From Sinomonas atrocyanea (GTDB taxonomy: Bacteria; Actinomycetota; Actinomycetes; Actinomycetales; Micrococcaceae), in assembly GCF_001577305.1 (NCBI RefSeq), contig NZ_CP014518.1, positions 2,356,001-2,420,000 of the forward strand: a stretch of 64,000 nucleotides of DNA, read 5' to 3'. The notes below the pieces were generated by a model. It had not been told where the DNA came from and did no database searches. It worked only from the letters and a program-made list of their open reading frames with translations. Shown here in pieces: positions 28,524 through 37,706 of the stretch; the first letter of the stretch is position 1; each line of letters begins with the position of its first letter. Made by a program: the position numbers and the translations under genes.

Positions 28524-29633
28524 ATGGCCAGCACAGCTCAGGAGTCCAGGATGCATGAGGTGAAGGGCGTCGTGGTGCGTTCGAAGGGTGCTCCGGCGAC
28601 GGTGGAGACGATCCTGGTGCCGGATCCGGGGCCGGGGGAGGCGCTCGTGGACGTGCTCACGTGCGGGGTGTGCCACACCGACCTGCACTACAAGCAGGGC
28701 GGCATCGGGGAGGACTACCCGTACCTGCTCGGGCACGAGTCCACCGCCGTGGTCTCGGCGGTCGGCCCGGACGTGACCGACCTCAAGCCCGGGGACCGGG
28801 TCATCCTGAACTGGCGGGCCGTGTGCGGGCAGTGCCGGGCCTGCGCCAAGGGCCAGCCGCAGTACTGCTTCGCCACCCACAACGCGACCCAGAAGATGAC
28901 CCTGGCCGACGGCACCCCCCTCTCCCCCGCCCTGGGCATCGGCTCCTTCGCCGAGAAGACCCTCGTCGCGGCCGGGCAGTGCACCAGGATCGACGAGGAC
29001 GTCGACCCCGCCGCCGTGGGCCTGCTCGGCTGCGGCATCATGGCCGGCATCGGCGCCGCGATCAACACCGGGGAAGTGAAGCGGGGCGAGTCCGTGGCCG
29101 TGATCGGCTGCGGCGGGGTCGGGATCGCCGCGATCGCCGGGGCCAGGCTGGCCGGGGCGACGACGATCATCGCCGTCGACCTCGACCCGGCCAAGGTCGA
29201 GCTCGCCAAGACCCTGGGCGCCACCCACGGGATCGTCTCGCGCGAGACCGACCCGGTCGAGGCGATCCGGGACCTCACCGGCGGCCACGGCGCGGACGTG
29301 GTGATCGACGCCGTCGGCCGCCCCGAGACCTACCGGCAGGCCTTCTACGCCCGCGACCTCGCCGGCCGCGTGGTCCTCGTCGGCGTCCCCACCCCGGAGA
29401 TGACCCTCGAGCTGCCCCTGCTGGACGTCTTCGGCCGCGGCGGGTCGCTGAAGTCCTCCTGGTACGGCGACTGCCTGCCCTCCCGGGACTTCCCGATGCT
29501 GGTCGAGCAGTTCAAGCTCGGCCGGCTGCCCCTGGACGCCTTCGTCACCGAGCGGATCGGCCTGGGCGAGGTCGAGGCCGCGTTCGAGAAGATGCACCGC
29601 GGCGAGGTCCTCCGCTCCGTGGTGGAACTCTGA
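28524..29633 (+). CDS. mscR: S-(hydroxymethyl)mycothiol dehydrogenase (mycothiol-dependent formaldehyde dehydrogenase)
   Basis: A 369-residue zinc alcohol dehydrogenase. Catalytic zinc ligands are Cys in TCGVCHTD and His in GHESTAVV; the structural-zinc cysteines occur in CGQCRACAKGQPQYC; the NAD loop is GCGGVG. The sequence SSWYGDCLPSRDFP and overall match are those of MscR, which oxidises the mycothiol adduct of formaldehyde (and S-nitrosomycothiol). The ATG at 28524 follows GGGGAGG. Its stop overlaps the next start by one base (TGATG), a pairing with an MBL hydrolase that is usual for mscR. Confidence 0.92.
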   Translation: MASTAQESRMHEVKGVVVRSKGAPATVETILVPDPGPGEALVDVLTCGVCHTDLHYKQGGIGEDYPYLLGHESTAVVSAVGPDVTDLKPGDRVILNWRAVCGQCRACAKGQPQYCFATHNATQKMTLADGTPLSPALGIGSFAEKTLVAAGQCTRIDEDVDPAAVGLLGCGIMAGIGAAINTGEVKRGESVAVIGCGGVGIAAIAGARLAGATTIIAVDLDPAKVELAKTLGATHGIVSRETDPVEAIRDLTGGHGADVVIDAVGRPETYRQAFYARDLAGRVVLVGVPTPEMTLELPLLDVFGRGGSLKSSWYGDCLPSRDFPMLVEQFKLGRLPLDAFVTERIGLGEVEAAFEKMHRGEVLRSVVEL

Positions 29634-30274
29634 TGCCGGGCCAGGGCCGCGCCCGGATCGACCGCGTCACCACGTCCGGCACCTTCTCCCTCGACGGGGG
29701 GACCTGGGAGGTGGAGAACAACGTCTGGATCGTCGGCGACGACGCCGAGGCGATCGTCATCGACCCCGCGCACGACGCCGGCGCTGCCGCCGCCGCCGTC
29801 GCGGGCCGCACCGTGGCCGCGGTCCTGCTCACCCACGGCCACGACGACCACATCCGCCACGCCCGCGAGTTCGCCGACACGGTCGGCGCCCCCGTGCTCC
29901 TGCACCCGGCCGACCTCATGCTCTGGGACGCCGTCTACCCCGGCACCGTCCCGGACGCCGAGATCGCCGACGGGCAGGTCTTCACCGTCGCCGGGACCGA
30001 GCTGACCGCCCTGCACACCCCCGGCCACTCCCCCGGCTCGGTGTCCTTCCACGCCGAGGGGCTCGGGACGGTCTTCACCGGCGACACCCTCTTCGCCGGC
30101 GGCCCCGGAGCCACCGGCAGGTCCTACTCCGACTTCCCCACCATCATCGACTCCATCCGCACCCGCCTGCTGACGCTCCCACCCGAGACCGTGGTGGACA
30201 CCGGCCACGGCGACCCCACCACCATCGGCACCGAGGCCCCCCACCTGCAGGAATGGATCGACCGCGGCCATTGA
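29633..30274 (+). CDS. Metallo-beta-lactamase-fold hydrolase partnered with MscR
   Basis: A 213-residue glyoxalase-II-like enzyme. The zinc motif THGHDDHIRH (HxHxDH) is near residue 70, followed by His in HTPGHSPGS, Asp in FTGDTLF and a final His in DTGHGDP. As the mscR partner it probably hydrolyses the formyl-mycothiol product or another mycothiol thioester. The role is from genome context across actinobacteria; the fold and active site are evident. Confidence 0.88.
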   Translation: MPGQGRARIDRVTTSGTFSLDGGTWEVENNVWIVGDDAEAIVIDPAHDAGAAAAAVAGRTVAAVLLTHGHDDHIRHAREFADTVGAPVLLHPADLMLWDAVYPGTVPDAEIADGQVFTVAGTELTALHTPGHSPGSVSFHAEGLGTVFTGDTLFAGGPGATGRSYSDFPTIIDSIRTRLLTLPPETVVDTGHGDPTTIGTEAPHLQEWIDRGH

Positions 30275-30352
30275 CCGCGGACCCGCCCCGGGCGGCCTGC
30301 GCCTGGGGCGAGGATGTGTGTGCGTGCCCGCGCCCGCGGGTAAGGCGCGGGC

Positions 30353-30928
30353 ATGCGCACCGCCCTGCTGATCATCGACATGCAGAACTCGTTCTTCGAG
30401 TTCCCCGAGCTCGCGGCACAGCGCGGGCGGCTGGTCGCCGCCTGCAACGAGCTCATCGCCGCCGCCCGCGGCTCGGGGCTGCCGGCGCTCGTGGTCCGCA
30501 CCGAGCACGAGCGCGACCAGTCCACGTGGACCCTGGCGATGCTCGACGACGGGCAGGGCTTCGCGTTCCGCGGCACCGAGCAGGCGGAATCCCTGCCCGA
30601 GCTGGACATCGACGGGCTGCCCCAGCTCGTCAAGCGACGCGACAGCGCGTTCGTGGGCACCGACCTGCTCCAGCGCCTGAGGACGTGGGGCACCGAGCGC
30701 ATCCTGCTCGCCGGGGTCTCCACGCACCTGTGCCTCGCCCAGACGGCCGCGGACGCCTACGCGCTGAACCTGCGGGTGGCCTTCGCCGCCGAGGCGATGG
30801 GCGCCGAGGACGCGGGCCAGGCGGACGCGATGCTCACGATCCTCCTCGAGCAGTACCGCCAGGAGCGGCTCGGCCGCGAGGATGCCCTCGCCGTGCTCGG
30901 CGGGGTGAGCGAGCCCACCGTCAGGTGA
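30353..30928 (+). CDS. Isochorismatase-family cysteine hydrolase
   Basis: A 191-residue hydrolase. The catalytic triad can be placed as Asp in LLIIDMQNSF (residue 9), Lys in QLVKRRDSAF (near 88) and Cys in STHLCLAQTA (near 125). The family includes nicotinamidases, ureidoacrylate and N-carbamoyl hydrolases; no feature selects among them. It is convergent with the lipoate-ligase-like gene, overlapping it by 8 bases. Confidence 0.85.
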   Translation: MRTALLIIDMQNSFFEFPELAAQRGRLVAACNELIAAARGSGLPALVVRTEHERDQSTWTLAMLDDGQGFAFRGTEQAESLPELDIDGLPQLVKRRDSAFVGTDLLQRLRTWGTERILLAGVSTHLCLAQTAADAYALNLRVAFAAEAMGAEDAGQADAMLTILLEQYRQERLGREDALAVLGGVSEPTVR

Positions 30929-31700
30929 GGGCGCCCTGGTCCCTGTACATGGCCACGAGGGCGGTCTCGACGGCGTCGACGGTCACGCCCGGCACGAGGT
31001 CGTCCGCGGCGCCCGCGGTGGCGGGGTCGAAGGGCAGCGCGAGGGCGCGGTAGACATCGGTGAGCACAGCCCGCACGGGTGCGGCGTCGGCCACGACGAA
31101 GACCGAGGAGAACAGCCACGCCCCGGCGACCACCCGCTGGGCCGTGCCGACGAGCTTGAGGCGGCCGCCCGCCGTCGTGCTTCCCGGGCCGCCGCCCTGC
31201 CCTGGGAGGTCCGCGCCGGCGGGGACGCCGTGGACGCTGAACTCGCCCGGGCAGTACTCCCCCGGGATCTCGCCCACCCGGGCGTCGACGCCGAGGGTGC
31301 GCAGAACTCCCGCGTAGAGGTCGCCGAAGACCTCGAACCGGTGCCGGTGGCCCACCATGGCCTCCCGGGCCGGCTCGATGTGGTCCACGATCAGCGTCCC
31401 GGCGTGGTACGCCGCAGCGCGGCCGCCAGCGCGGCGGACCACGGGCTCGAAGCCGTGCTCGAGGGCCGCGGAGCGGGCCGCGTCGAAGCCGGGCAGGCGG
31501 GTGTCCCGCTGCCCGAACGCGAGGGTGCGCCGGGGGCGGTAGAGCCTGAGCGTCGCCCCGCGGGCGCGGCGCTTGACCTCATCGAGGAGCTCCGTGGCGC
31601 GCGCGAGCTCCGCAGCGGCGCCGCCCTCGTCGTCACCGGCCAGCCCAGTGCCGGAGACGATCTCGAGCGGCACGGAGGCGCCGCCGTTCCACGCGGCCAC
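30921..31700 (-). CDS. Lipoate-protein ligase A / octanoyltransferase family protein
   Basis: A 259-residue BPL_LplA_LipB-family protein with the lipoate-binding RRAGGRAAAYH segment (about residue 90) and the catalytic-type Lys block LKLVGTAQRVV (about 178). It could attach lipoate or octanoate to E2 or GcvH proteins; the lipoylated E2 at 7077-8390 is a potential client but is far away. Last gene of a three-gene minus-strand set (VTT protein, thioesterase, this). GTG start 3 bases after the thioesterase stop. Confidence 0.78.
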   Translation of the reverse strand: MAAWNGGASVPLEIVSGTGLAGDDEGGAAAELARATELLDEVKRRARGATLRLYRPRRTLAFGQRDTRLPGFDAARSAALEHGFEPVVRRAGGRAAAYHAGTLIVDHIEPAREAMVGHRHRFEVFGDLYAGVLRTLGVDARVGEIPGEYCPGEFSVHGVPAGADLPGQGGGPGSTTAGGRLKLVGTAQRVVAGAWLFSSVFVVADAAPVRAVLTDVYRALALPFDPATAGAADDLVPGVTVDAVETALVAMYRDQGALT

Positions 31701-31703
31701 GGA

Positions 31704-32537
31704 TCAGCTCCTGCGCAGCGTGAGGATCTGCTCGGCGCGGCCGAAGGGCCCGTCATCGTCGTGCAGCACCGAGGAGGTCAGGCCGATCCCGTCGGCGCCG
31801 AAGGAGACGTGGTTGTCGATGCCGAGCCACTCGCCCCGCGGCTCGCGGTACATGTGGATCTGGAGATCGACGTTCGGGAAGGCCCAGCTGCCGGGGCCCG
31901 GCGGGACCCGGGTCGCGATGCCGTTGGCCGTGTCAACGAGGCCGATGAGCCGGACCCAGTCCGGGCTCTGCGCGCCGCCGACGAGGGGGTGGGCGGTCCG
32001 GATCCACACCGTGCCGCTGCCCGAGCGGTGTCCCGGTGCCTGGTACATCTCGAGCGAGCGGATGTAGCCCCCGGGCCACTCGGTGGCCCCGTCCCAGCGC
32101 TCGCACTCCTCGCGCGGCGGAATCCGCGGGTCCTCGACCGCGGCGACCGCCGAGGTGTCCGCGGTGATGAGCCGCCATGCGGTGGCGCGGACGGCGGGAC
32201 GGCCCTGGGCGCTGAGCTCGGCCTCGATCAGCTCGATCGTCCGCCCCGGGCGGACGGTGCGGGTGGTGACCTCGAACTCGCCGCCGTGGATGAGGCCGAG
32301 GATCTCATAGCCGATGCGGGCGATGCGCATCTCGGGCCGCGGCTCGTGCGCGGCCAGGGCGTGGGCCAGGATGCCGGAGGCGGGGGCCATGTGCTGCTCG
32401 TGGGCATTCCAGGCACCCTGCGCGTGGATGGTCGACCGGTAGCGGCCGCCGCCGAGGTCCTCGTAGTAGAAGTCGCCCACGGCGAGTTCGGGCAGCTCCT
32501 GCGCCCACGGGGCCGATGTCCCTGCCTGCTGCGTCAC
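31704..32537 (-). CDS. Thioesterase-superfamily (double hotdog, TesB-like) protein
   Basis: A 277-residue protein with two hotdog repeats: an N-terminal one (YRSTIHAQGAWNAHEQHMAP, AHEPRPEMRIARI) and a C-terminal one (NVDLQIHMYREPRGEWLGIDN). This matches actinobacterial acyl-CoA thioesterases of the TesB/FadM-like type. The substrate is unknown. GTG start overlapping the upstream VTT gene stop by 4 bases. Confidence 0.8.
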   Translation of the reverse strand: MTQQAGTSAPWAQELPELAVGDFYYEDLGGGRYRSTIHAQGAWNAHEQHMAPASGILAHALAAHEPRPEMRIARIGYEILGLIHGGEFEVTTRTVRPGRTIELIEAELSAQGRPAVRATAWRLITADTSAVAAVEDPRIPPREECERWDGATEWPGGYIRSLEMYQAPGHRSGSGTVWIRTAHPLVGGAQSPDWVRLIGLVDTANGIATRVPPGPGSWAFPNVDLQIHMYREPRGEWLGIDNHVSFGADGIGLTSSVLHDDDGPFGRAEQILTLRRS

Positions 32538-33106
32538 GTCTCGCTCCTCTCCTGGCCTGCTCCCCGTTGTGCGGCCCCGTCCACCTTATCGCCAGCGGGA
32601 GGCGGCACAGCACCGCCGTCGGGCGCGGAGCGGGCGCGTGCGCGGCGGAGGAGGACGAGCCGACCGGCGACGGCGGCCGCTGCCGCCGCACCCGCTGCCC
32701 AGAGCCACGGCGCCCCGGCCACGTGCTCGGCCCAGAGCTCCAGGGCGGCCAGGCCGACCGTCGCGTAGACGAAGGCCCAGAGGACCGACCCGGCCGCGGC
32801 GGCGGGCAGGTGGTAGCGCAGGTGCATGCGCCCGAGCCCGGCGGCCAGGTTGACGGCGGTCTGCAGCCCCACCGTCAAGAAGGTGAGGACGATCGCCATC
32901 GGGCCCCAGCGGTCGAGGATGCGCTGGGCGCGGGCGAGCCTGCGCGCGGGACCCGGGCGGCCCAGGCGGGCAGCGATGCGGCCGCTGCGCGCGGCTCCGG
33001 CCGCGATCCCCCGGCCGAGCCAGTAGGTCGCGGTGGTGCGGGCCAGGACGATCGCAAAGAGCACGGCCCACGCAACGCCGAAGGGCAGCGAGAGGATCTG
33101 GTCCAC
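32534..33106 (-). CDS. DedA/VTT-domain membrane protein
   Basis: A 190-residue protein with about four or five hydrophobic segments. TATYWLGRGIA, the amphipathic middle RILDRWGPMAIVLTFLTVGLQT and the following helices resemble the DedA/SNARE-associated (VTT) family, possibly lipid scramblases. Its C-terminus is basic and hydrophilic. GTG 33106 has GGGGGTGA upstream; the same frame stays open for another 1.2 kb antisense to the efflux pump, which I do not count as coding. Stop overlaps the thioesterase start (GTGA). Confidence 0.7.
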   Translation of the reverse strand: MDQILSLPFGVAWAVLFAIVLARTTATYWLGRGIAAGAARSGRIAARLGRPGPARRLARAQRILDRWGPMAIVLTFLTVGLQTAVNLAAGLGRMHLRYHLPAAAAGSVLWAFVYATVGLAALELWAEHVAGAPWLWAAGAAAAAAVAGRLVLLRRARARSAPDGGAVPPPAGDKVDGAAQRGAGQERSET

Positions 33107-33226
33107 GTGCTCACCCCCGGGGCCGTGCGGATCTGGAGGAGGGGGCGGGGAACGAATGCCCTCCTGGTGTGAGCCTAGTCCAGCGCTGCAGGGACTATTT
33201 GCGCCCCCGGCGCGGTTCTGACCAAC

Positions 33227-34672
33227 ATGACCGTGACCCGTGCCGACGTGGGCTTCCGCTCCGAGCGTGGCCCCATCCTCATCGCCCTCATGCTCACCAC
33301 CGGCCTCGTGGCCATCGACTCGACGATCGTGGCAACCGCAGTTCCCTCGATCGTGCGGGACGTGGGCGGCTTCTCCTCCTTCCCCTGGCTCTTCTCCGCA
33401 TACATGCTCGCCCAGGCCGTCTCGGTGCCGGTCTACGCCAAACTCGCCGACATGCTGGGCCGCAAGCCGCTGATCCTGACGGGCATCGGCCTGTTCCTGC
33501 TCGGCTCGGTCCTGTGCGGGCTGGCCCCGACCATGGGCGCGCTCATCGCTTTCCGGGTCGTGCAGGGCCTCGGCGCGGGCGCCGTGCAGCCGATGGCCAT
33601 CACCATCGCCGGGGACATCTACACGGTCGCGGAGCGGGCCAAGGCGCAGGGCTACCTCGCCAGCGTCTGGGCCGTCTCCTCCGTGGTGGGTCCGACTCTC
33701 GGCGGCGTCTTCGCGTCGCTGGGCATCTGGCGCGGGATCTTCCTGATCAACATCCCGCTCTGCGTCCTCGCCGCCTGGATGCTCGCGCGCACGTTCCACG
33801 AGTCCTTCGAGAAGCAGCGGCACCGGATCGACTACCTCGGCTCCGGGCTGCTGACCGTGGCGATGACCCTGTTGATCCTCGGCGCCCTCGAGGGCGGTCA
33901 GGCCTGGGCGTGGGCCTCGCCGCTGGGCATCGGCGTGCCCGCCGCGGGAGCGGCCCTGTTCGTGGCGTTCCTGCTCGCCGAGAGGCGTGCCGCCGAGCCG
34001 GTGCTCCCCACCTGGGTAATCTCGCGGCGGCTCCTGCTCACCACCACTCTGGTCTCCTTCGGAGTCGGGGCGATGATCCTGGGGCTGACCTCCTATGTGC
34101 CCACGTTCCTCGAGGGCGCCCTGTCCGTCTCCCCCGTGGTCGCCGGCCTCGCCCTGGCGGCGCTCACGCTCGGCTGGCCGATCAGCGCCTCCCAGTCCGG
34201 GCGGCTGTACCTGCGGATCGGCTTCCGCCGCACCGCGATCATCGGCATCGTGGTGGCGGTGGCCGGGACGGCCGTGCTCGCGGCGACCGCGCACACGCCG
34301 GGCGTGCTCTTCGTCGCCGGCAGCTGCTTCGTGATCGGACTCGGACTCGGGCTGACCGCCTCGCCCACGCTCATCTCCGCGCAGTCGAGCGTGGACTGGA
34401 GCCGGCGCGGCGTCGTCACGGGGACCAACCTCTTCGCCCGCTCCATCGGCAGCGCCCTCGGCGTCGCCGTGTTCGGCGCGATCGCCAACGGGATCTACGC
34501 GGCCGCGCCGAGCCAGCAGCTCGCCGTCGTGCCCGCCTCGGGGGCCGTCTTCTTCGCCGTCCTGGTGGTCGCGGTGCTCGCCGTGGCGGCCGTGCTCGCC
34601 ATGCCGCGCGATGCGCAGAAGGAGCCGGAGGCCGCCGGCGCCGAGGAGGAGTCGCGGCGCCCCGCGCCCTAG
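33227..34672 (+). CDS. DHA2-family (14-helix) MFS multidrug efflux protein
   Basis: A 481-residue exporter of the EmrB/QacA type. It has TTGLVAIDSTIVATAVPSI in helix 1 (motif D1), YAKLADMLGRKPLI as motif A, and the RVVQGLGAGAVQP motif B arginine segment. It likely extrudes drugs or metabolites with proton antiport. It is divergent from the VTT gene and meets the FUSC gene tail to tail with a 4-base overlap of stops. No adjacent TetR/MarR regulator is present. Confidence 0.9.
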   Translation: MTVTRADVGFRSERGPILIALMLTTGLVAIDSTIVATAVPSIVRDVGGFSSFPWLFSAYMLAQAVSVPVYAKLADMLGRKPLILTGIGLFLLGSVLCGLAPTMGALIAFRVVQGLGAGAVQPMAITIAGDIYTVAERAKAQGYLASVWAVSSVVGPTLGGVFASLGIWRGIFLINIPLCVLAAWMLARTFHESFEKQRHRIDYLGSGLLTVAMTLLILGALEGGQAWAWASPLGIGVPAAGAALFVAFLLAERRAAEPVLPTWVISRRLLLTTTLVSFGVGAMILGLTSYVPTFLEGALSVSPVVAGLALAALTLGWPISASQSGRLYLRIGFRRTAIIGIVVAVAGTAVLAATAHTPGVLFVAGSCFVIGLGLGLTASPTLISAQSSVDWSRRGVVTGTNLFARSIGSALGVAVFGAIANGIYAAAPSQQLAVVPASGAVFFAVLVVAVLAVAAVLAMPRDAQKEPEAAGAEEESRRPAP

Positions 34673-35841
34673 GCCGGGCCGGTGGCGCCCTCGGCCGGGA
34701 GTGAAGCCTCGGGCTCACCGGAGTCCAGGCGCCCGCGGACCATCCGGAGGATCCGCGACAGCGCGAGCGAGATCGCCCCGGTGGCGTCGCCGGGAGCCTC
34801 GCGTGCCACCACTTCGTGGTAGGAGCCGCTGAGGGCGTCGACGGCCTCCTGGGCGCGGTCGAGCAGGGCTTCCGGCGCGTCCTCCTCGCCCCAGCCGCGC
34901 AGCGCCTCGGCGGTGGCGAGCAGCGCCGCGGCCAGCTCGGGGGTCAGCTCGGTCGGCACCCGCGTCCCGGCGCGCTCTTCCCAGATCACGCTCGTGAGCA
35001 CGTCGGTGATGTCCTGGACCCGGAAGGTGGCGCGCTCGAGGGCCTGCAGGTCTGCGAGGTCCGCCTCGAGGTCGCGGTGGTGCCGCCTCCTGCGCGGGTT
35101 GGCCCGGGCGCTGACTTCGGCCTCCTCGACGGCGCTGCGCACGTCCGCCGCGCTGGCCGCCAGCAGTCCCTCCCTCGTGGACCACTCCTTGCGGCTCGGC
35201 GGCCATTCCTCCTCGGTGACCGCGGCCGCCATGTCCTCGAGCTGGTCGCCGAGCGCGTGGCGCAGGCGCGCGAAGGCAGGGGTCACGGCCGCGACGCGCA
35301 GCGGGGGGAAGACGATCCAGTTCACCGCGAGCCCCACGGCGACGCCGAGGCCCATCTGGACGAGGTAGGCCAGCGAGAAGTCGTCGCGCCGGTTGGCGCC
35401 GGCGACGAGGACGAAGAGCGCGGCGAGGGGAACCCACTCGCGTCCGCTGCCCATCCGTGGGAGCCCGCCGAGGACCATCCCCACCCCGACCACGAGCGCG
35501 ACCGACCAGGCCGCGGTGTCCGCGAAGCTGCCCACGAACAGGGCTACGCCGATCCCCAGCGCGAGCCCCACCAGGCTCTGGAGCCCATTGCGGAGCGAGT
35601 CCGCCACGGTCGGGTACATGCTCACGAGGGCCCCGAGCGGGGCGTAGTACGGGTACTGGCCGAGTGCGCCCGGCATGAGCTGCGCGACGGCCCACGCGAT
35701 GCCTGCTGCGAGGGCGGTCTTCCCGGCCAGGACGAGGCGCTCGGCCGAGGCTGCCTCCCTCAGTCCGTTGCGGGTGGCCGAGGGGGCCCAGAGGAGGAAC
35801 TGTCGGAGTGCGGCGCGGGGCTGACGGGGAGAGGGAGCCAT
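34669..35841 (-). CDS. FUSC-family (aromatic acid exporter-like) membrane protein
   Basis: A 390-residue protein. The N-terminal half has about six hydrophobic segments (for example ALGIGVALFVGSFADT and AVGLAVNWIVFPPLR); the C-terminal half is cytoplasmic and helical, rich in Glu, Arg and Ala. This is the layout of the FUSC/ArAE family, which exports aromatic acids or other small anions. The substrate is not evident. Gene start at ATG 35841 follows a purine-rich stretch. Confidence 0.82.
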   Translation of the reverse strand: MAPSPRQPRAALRQFLLWAPSATRNGLREAASAERLVLAGKTALAAGIAWAVAQLMPGALGQYPYYAPLGALVSMYPTVADSLRNGLQSLVGLALGIGVALFVGSFADTAAWSVALVVGVGMVLGGLPRMGSGREWVPLAALFVLVAGANRRDDFSLAYLVQMGLGVAVGLAVNWIVFPPLRVAAVTPAFARLRHALGDQLEDMAAAVTEEEWPPSRKEWSTREGLLAASAADVRSAVEEAEVSARANPRRRRHHRDLEADLADLQALERATFRVQDITDVLTSVIWEERAGTRVPTELTPELAAALLATAEALRGWGEEDAPEALLDRAQEAVDALSGSYHEVVAREAPGDATGAISLALSRILRMVRGRLDSGEPEASLPAEGATGPA

Positions 35842-35898
35842 CTGTCCAGCGTGGCATGGGCCCGGGGCTGCGTCGACTTGAGTTGGCCCGCGGGGCGG

Positions 35899-36909
35899 TC
35901 AGTCCAAGGCCGCAAGTCGCTCCTGGGCCTTCGTCACGGCCCGGAGTTCGCGCTCCACAAGACGGGCAGCGAGCCCCCGGGCGCGCTCTGCCGCTGCCGC
36001 TTCCCGTTGGGCCGCCGCAAGGTCGTCCTCGAGCTCCGTGATCCGGGCGCGCAGGCTCCCGAGTTCGTCGGCCAGGCGCCGGGCGCGGGCGGCGGCGTCC
36101 GCGGCATCCCGCTCGGTGCCGGCGAGCTCGGCCTGTGCCTCGTCGAGGGCCTGCGCAGCCTCGTCGCGGTCCGCCTCGGCCTCCGCCCGCTCCTCGCGCC
36201 GGAGCTGCTCCGCCCGCCGGCGCTCTTCCTCGGCCTTCCGCTTCGCCTCCTGCGTCCGACGCTGGCCGGCGACGTCCTTCGAGCGCTCGCCGCTGTCGGT
36301 GCGCACCGTGCTGTCCCTGCGCCCCGTGTCTCCGTTCGAGGTGCCTCCGAGCCGGCCTCCAGGCTGCGTGGGGCCCCCGCGCGGCGCCGACGGTCCGCCG
36401 AGCACCTCAGGGACGGCCACGGCGCCGGAGAGGTCCACCGGCTCGAGGCCATTGCCCTCGAGAGCGCGGACCAGGAGTCCGCTCTGCACCGCCCTCGAGG
36501 CCTGCTCGTCCCCCATCGCCGCGCGCAGGGTCTGCTCGATCTCCGCCGCGGCGGCATCGCTCACTGCGACCCCGGCCTCGCCCGCGGCGGCCCGGGCGGC
36601 GGCCACCGCCTCGGGCAGGAGATGCGTGCGGTCTTTGCTGAGAGCGCGGAGGCGGGCGGGGTCCAGGTCCTCCTGGGCCTCCCGCAGCTGGGTGCCGAGG
36701 CTGACGAGGTCCCCCAGGGCTCCCGGTCGCCCGACGGCGAGCGCGTTGACGGCCCAGGCGGAGACAGAGGGCTTGGCGAGCCGGGCAACCCGCTGCGCGA
36801 GCTCGCGGTGGCCCTCGCGCCGGAGCTGCTTGACCCGGTCGTTGCGTGCCGCGGTGAAGGCGCCCGGCGGGCGGGCGTAGAGCTCGGCGGCGACGGCGGC
36901 GAGGTCCAT
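35899..36909 (-). CDS. Hypothetical coiled-coil protein
   Basis: About 336 residues, no enzyme motif. The N-terminal 170 residues are a conserved-looking globular part (LYARPPGAFTAARNDRVKQL, KPSVSAWAVNALA). A Gly/Pro/Ser-rich linker at about 175-215 leads to a long charged helix (220-335) heavy in Ala, Glu and Arg, surely a coiled coil. This type of protein is widespread in actinobacteria without a known role. The start could be 36909 or 36921; neither has a clear ribosome site. Confidence 0.7.
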   Translation of the reverse strand: MDLAAVAAELYARPPGAFTAARNDRVKQLRREGHRELAQRVARLAKPSVSAWAVNALAVGRPGALGDLVSLGTQLREAQEDLDPARLRALSKDRTHLLPEAVAAARAAAGEAGVAVSDAAAAEIEQTLRAAMGDEQASRAVQSGLLVRALEGNGLEPVDLSGAVAVPEVLGGPSAPRGGPTQPGGRLGGTSNGDTGRRDSTVRTDSGERSKDVAGQRRTQEAKRKAEEERRRAEQLRREERAEAEADRDEAAQALDEAQAELAGTERDAADAAARARRLADELGSLRARITELEDDLAAAQREAAAAERARGLAARLVERELRAVTKAQERLAALD

Positions 36910-37093
36910 GACACGCATCATAGGCGGCTGTGGCCGCTGGCAGCGGGTGCAGCCCGCTCCTGGCGCCCGGATCCATGACAGGGCCGTCATGCCCTAGACA
37001 GCTTTTGGATGGACTTTTCATACTTGTCATATCGACTTCGTAGCCCGGCAGAGCGCCGGCTCCTGTCGAAGCGGAACAGGCAGGAAAGACATC

Positions 37094-37468
37094 ATGGGAG
37101 CAGACCAGAGGACCCGTGTGCTCCTGGTGAGCGCCTATCCCCCGCTCCTGAGCGCGCTGCGGGAGGTGCTCGAGGAGGAGGGCGTCGACGTCGTGGGCGA
37201 GAGCGGGACGATGCGCGAGGGCGCGCGGCTCGCGCGCAGGTGCGCCCCGCAGGTCATGGTGCTCGACGAGCACCTCCCCGATGGGGATGCGGAGGCAATG
37301 TGCCGCCGGCTCAGCGAGGCGGGCACACCCACCCGGTGCGTCATCCTCACCAGCCTAGGCGCCCGGAACGGACGCAGGAGGCCGCCGGGCGACCCCATCT
37401 TCGTGGTCCGCAGGATTGCCGACAGCGGGCTCCCCCAGGCCGTCCGGGCGGCCGCGGCCCTCACGTGA
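37094..37468 (+). CDS. Stand-alone, degenerate response-regulator receiver protein
   Basis: A 124-residue receiver-like fold without an output domain. The phospho-acceptor Asp is present (VMVLDEHLPDGD, near residue 58) and a Thr (VILTSLG) at the switch position, but the metal-binding acid pair is replaced (LLVSAYPP instead of a DD pair) and the conserved Lys near the C-terminus is absent. It is closest in style to receivers of NarL/DevR-type regulators such as the one at 51949. GGAAAGAC precedes the ATG. It may be a phosphorylation-independent or decayed receiver. Confidence 0.68.
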   Translation: MGADQRTRVLLVSAYPPLLSALREVLEEEGVDVVGESGTMREGARLARRCAPQVMVLDEHLPDGDAEAMCRRLSEAGTPTRCVILTSLGARNGRRRPPGDPIFVVRRIADSGLPQAVRAAAALT

Positions 37469-37706
37469 GCGGTTCCAGCCTCAGCTCCCTCGAGAGGCGG
37501 TAGGCGGCCCTGAGGTGAGGCCGTAGCCGACCACGAGGACGCGCCCGATCATGAGTGCGGAACGCCGGGGGGACACGATCTGCCGCATGCCCGGAGGCAC
37601 CTTCCCGGCCAAGTAGCCCTATCTCCTCACCCTGGCCTCCCAGCCCTCCGAGACCACCGTGCTCCTACCCCTGCGGCGCCCGGCACCTGCACGACCTCCG
37701 GCCCTA

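Noticed and set aside
33107..34294. N-terminal extension of the VTT membrane protein
   Set aside because: Gly/His/Glu-rich sequence antisense to the efflux pump; no family resemblance.
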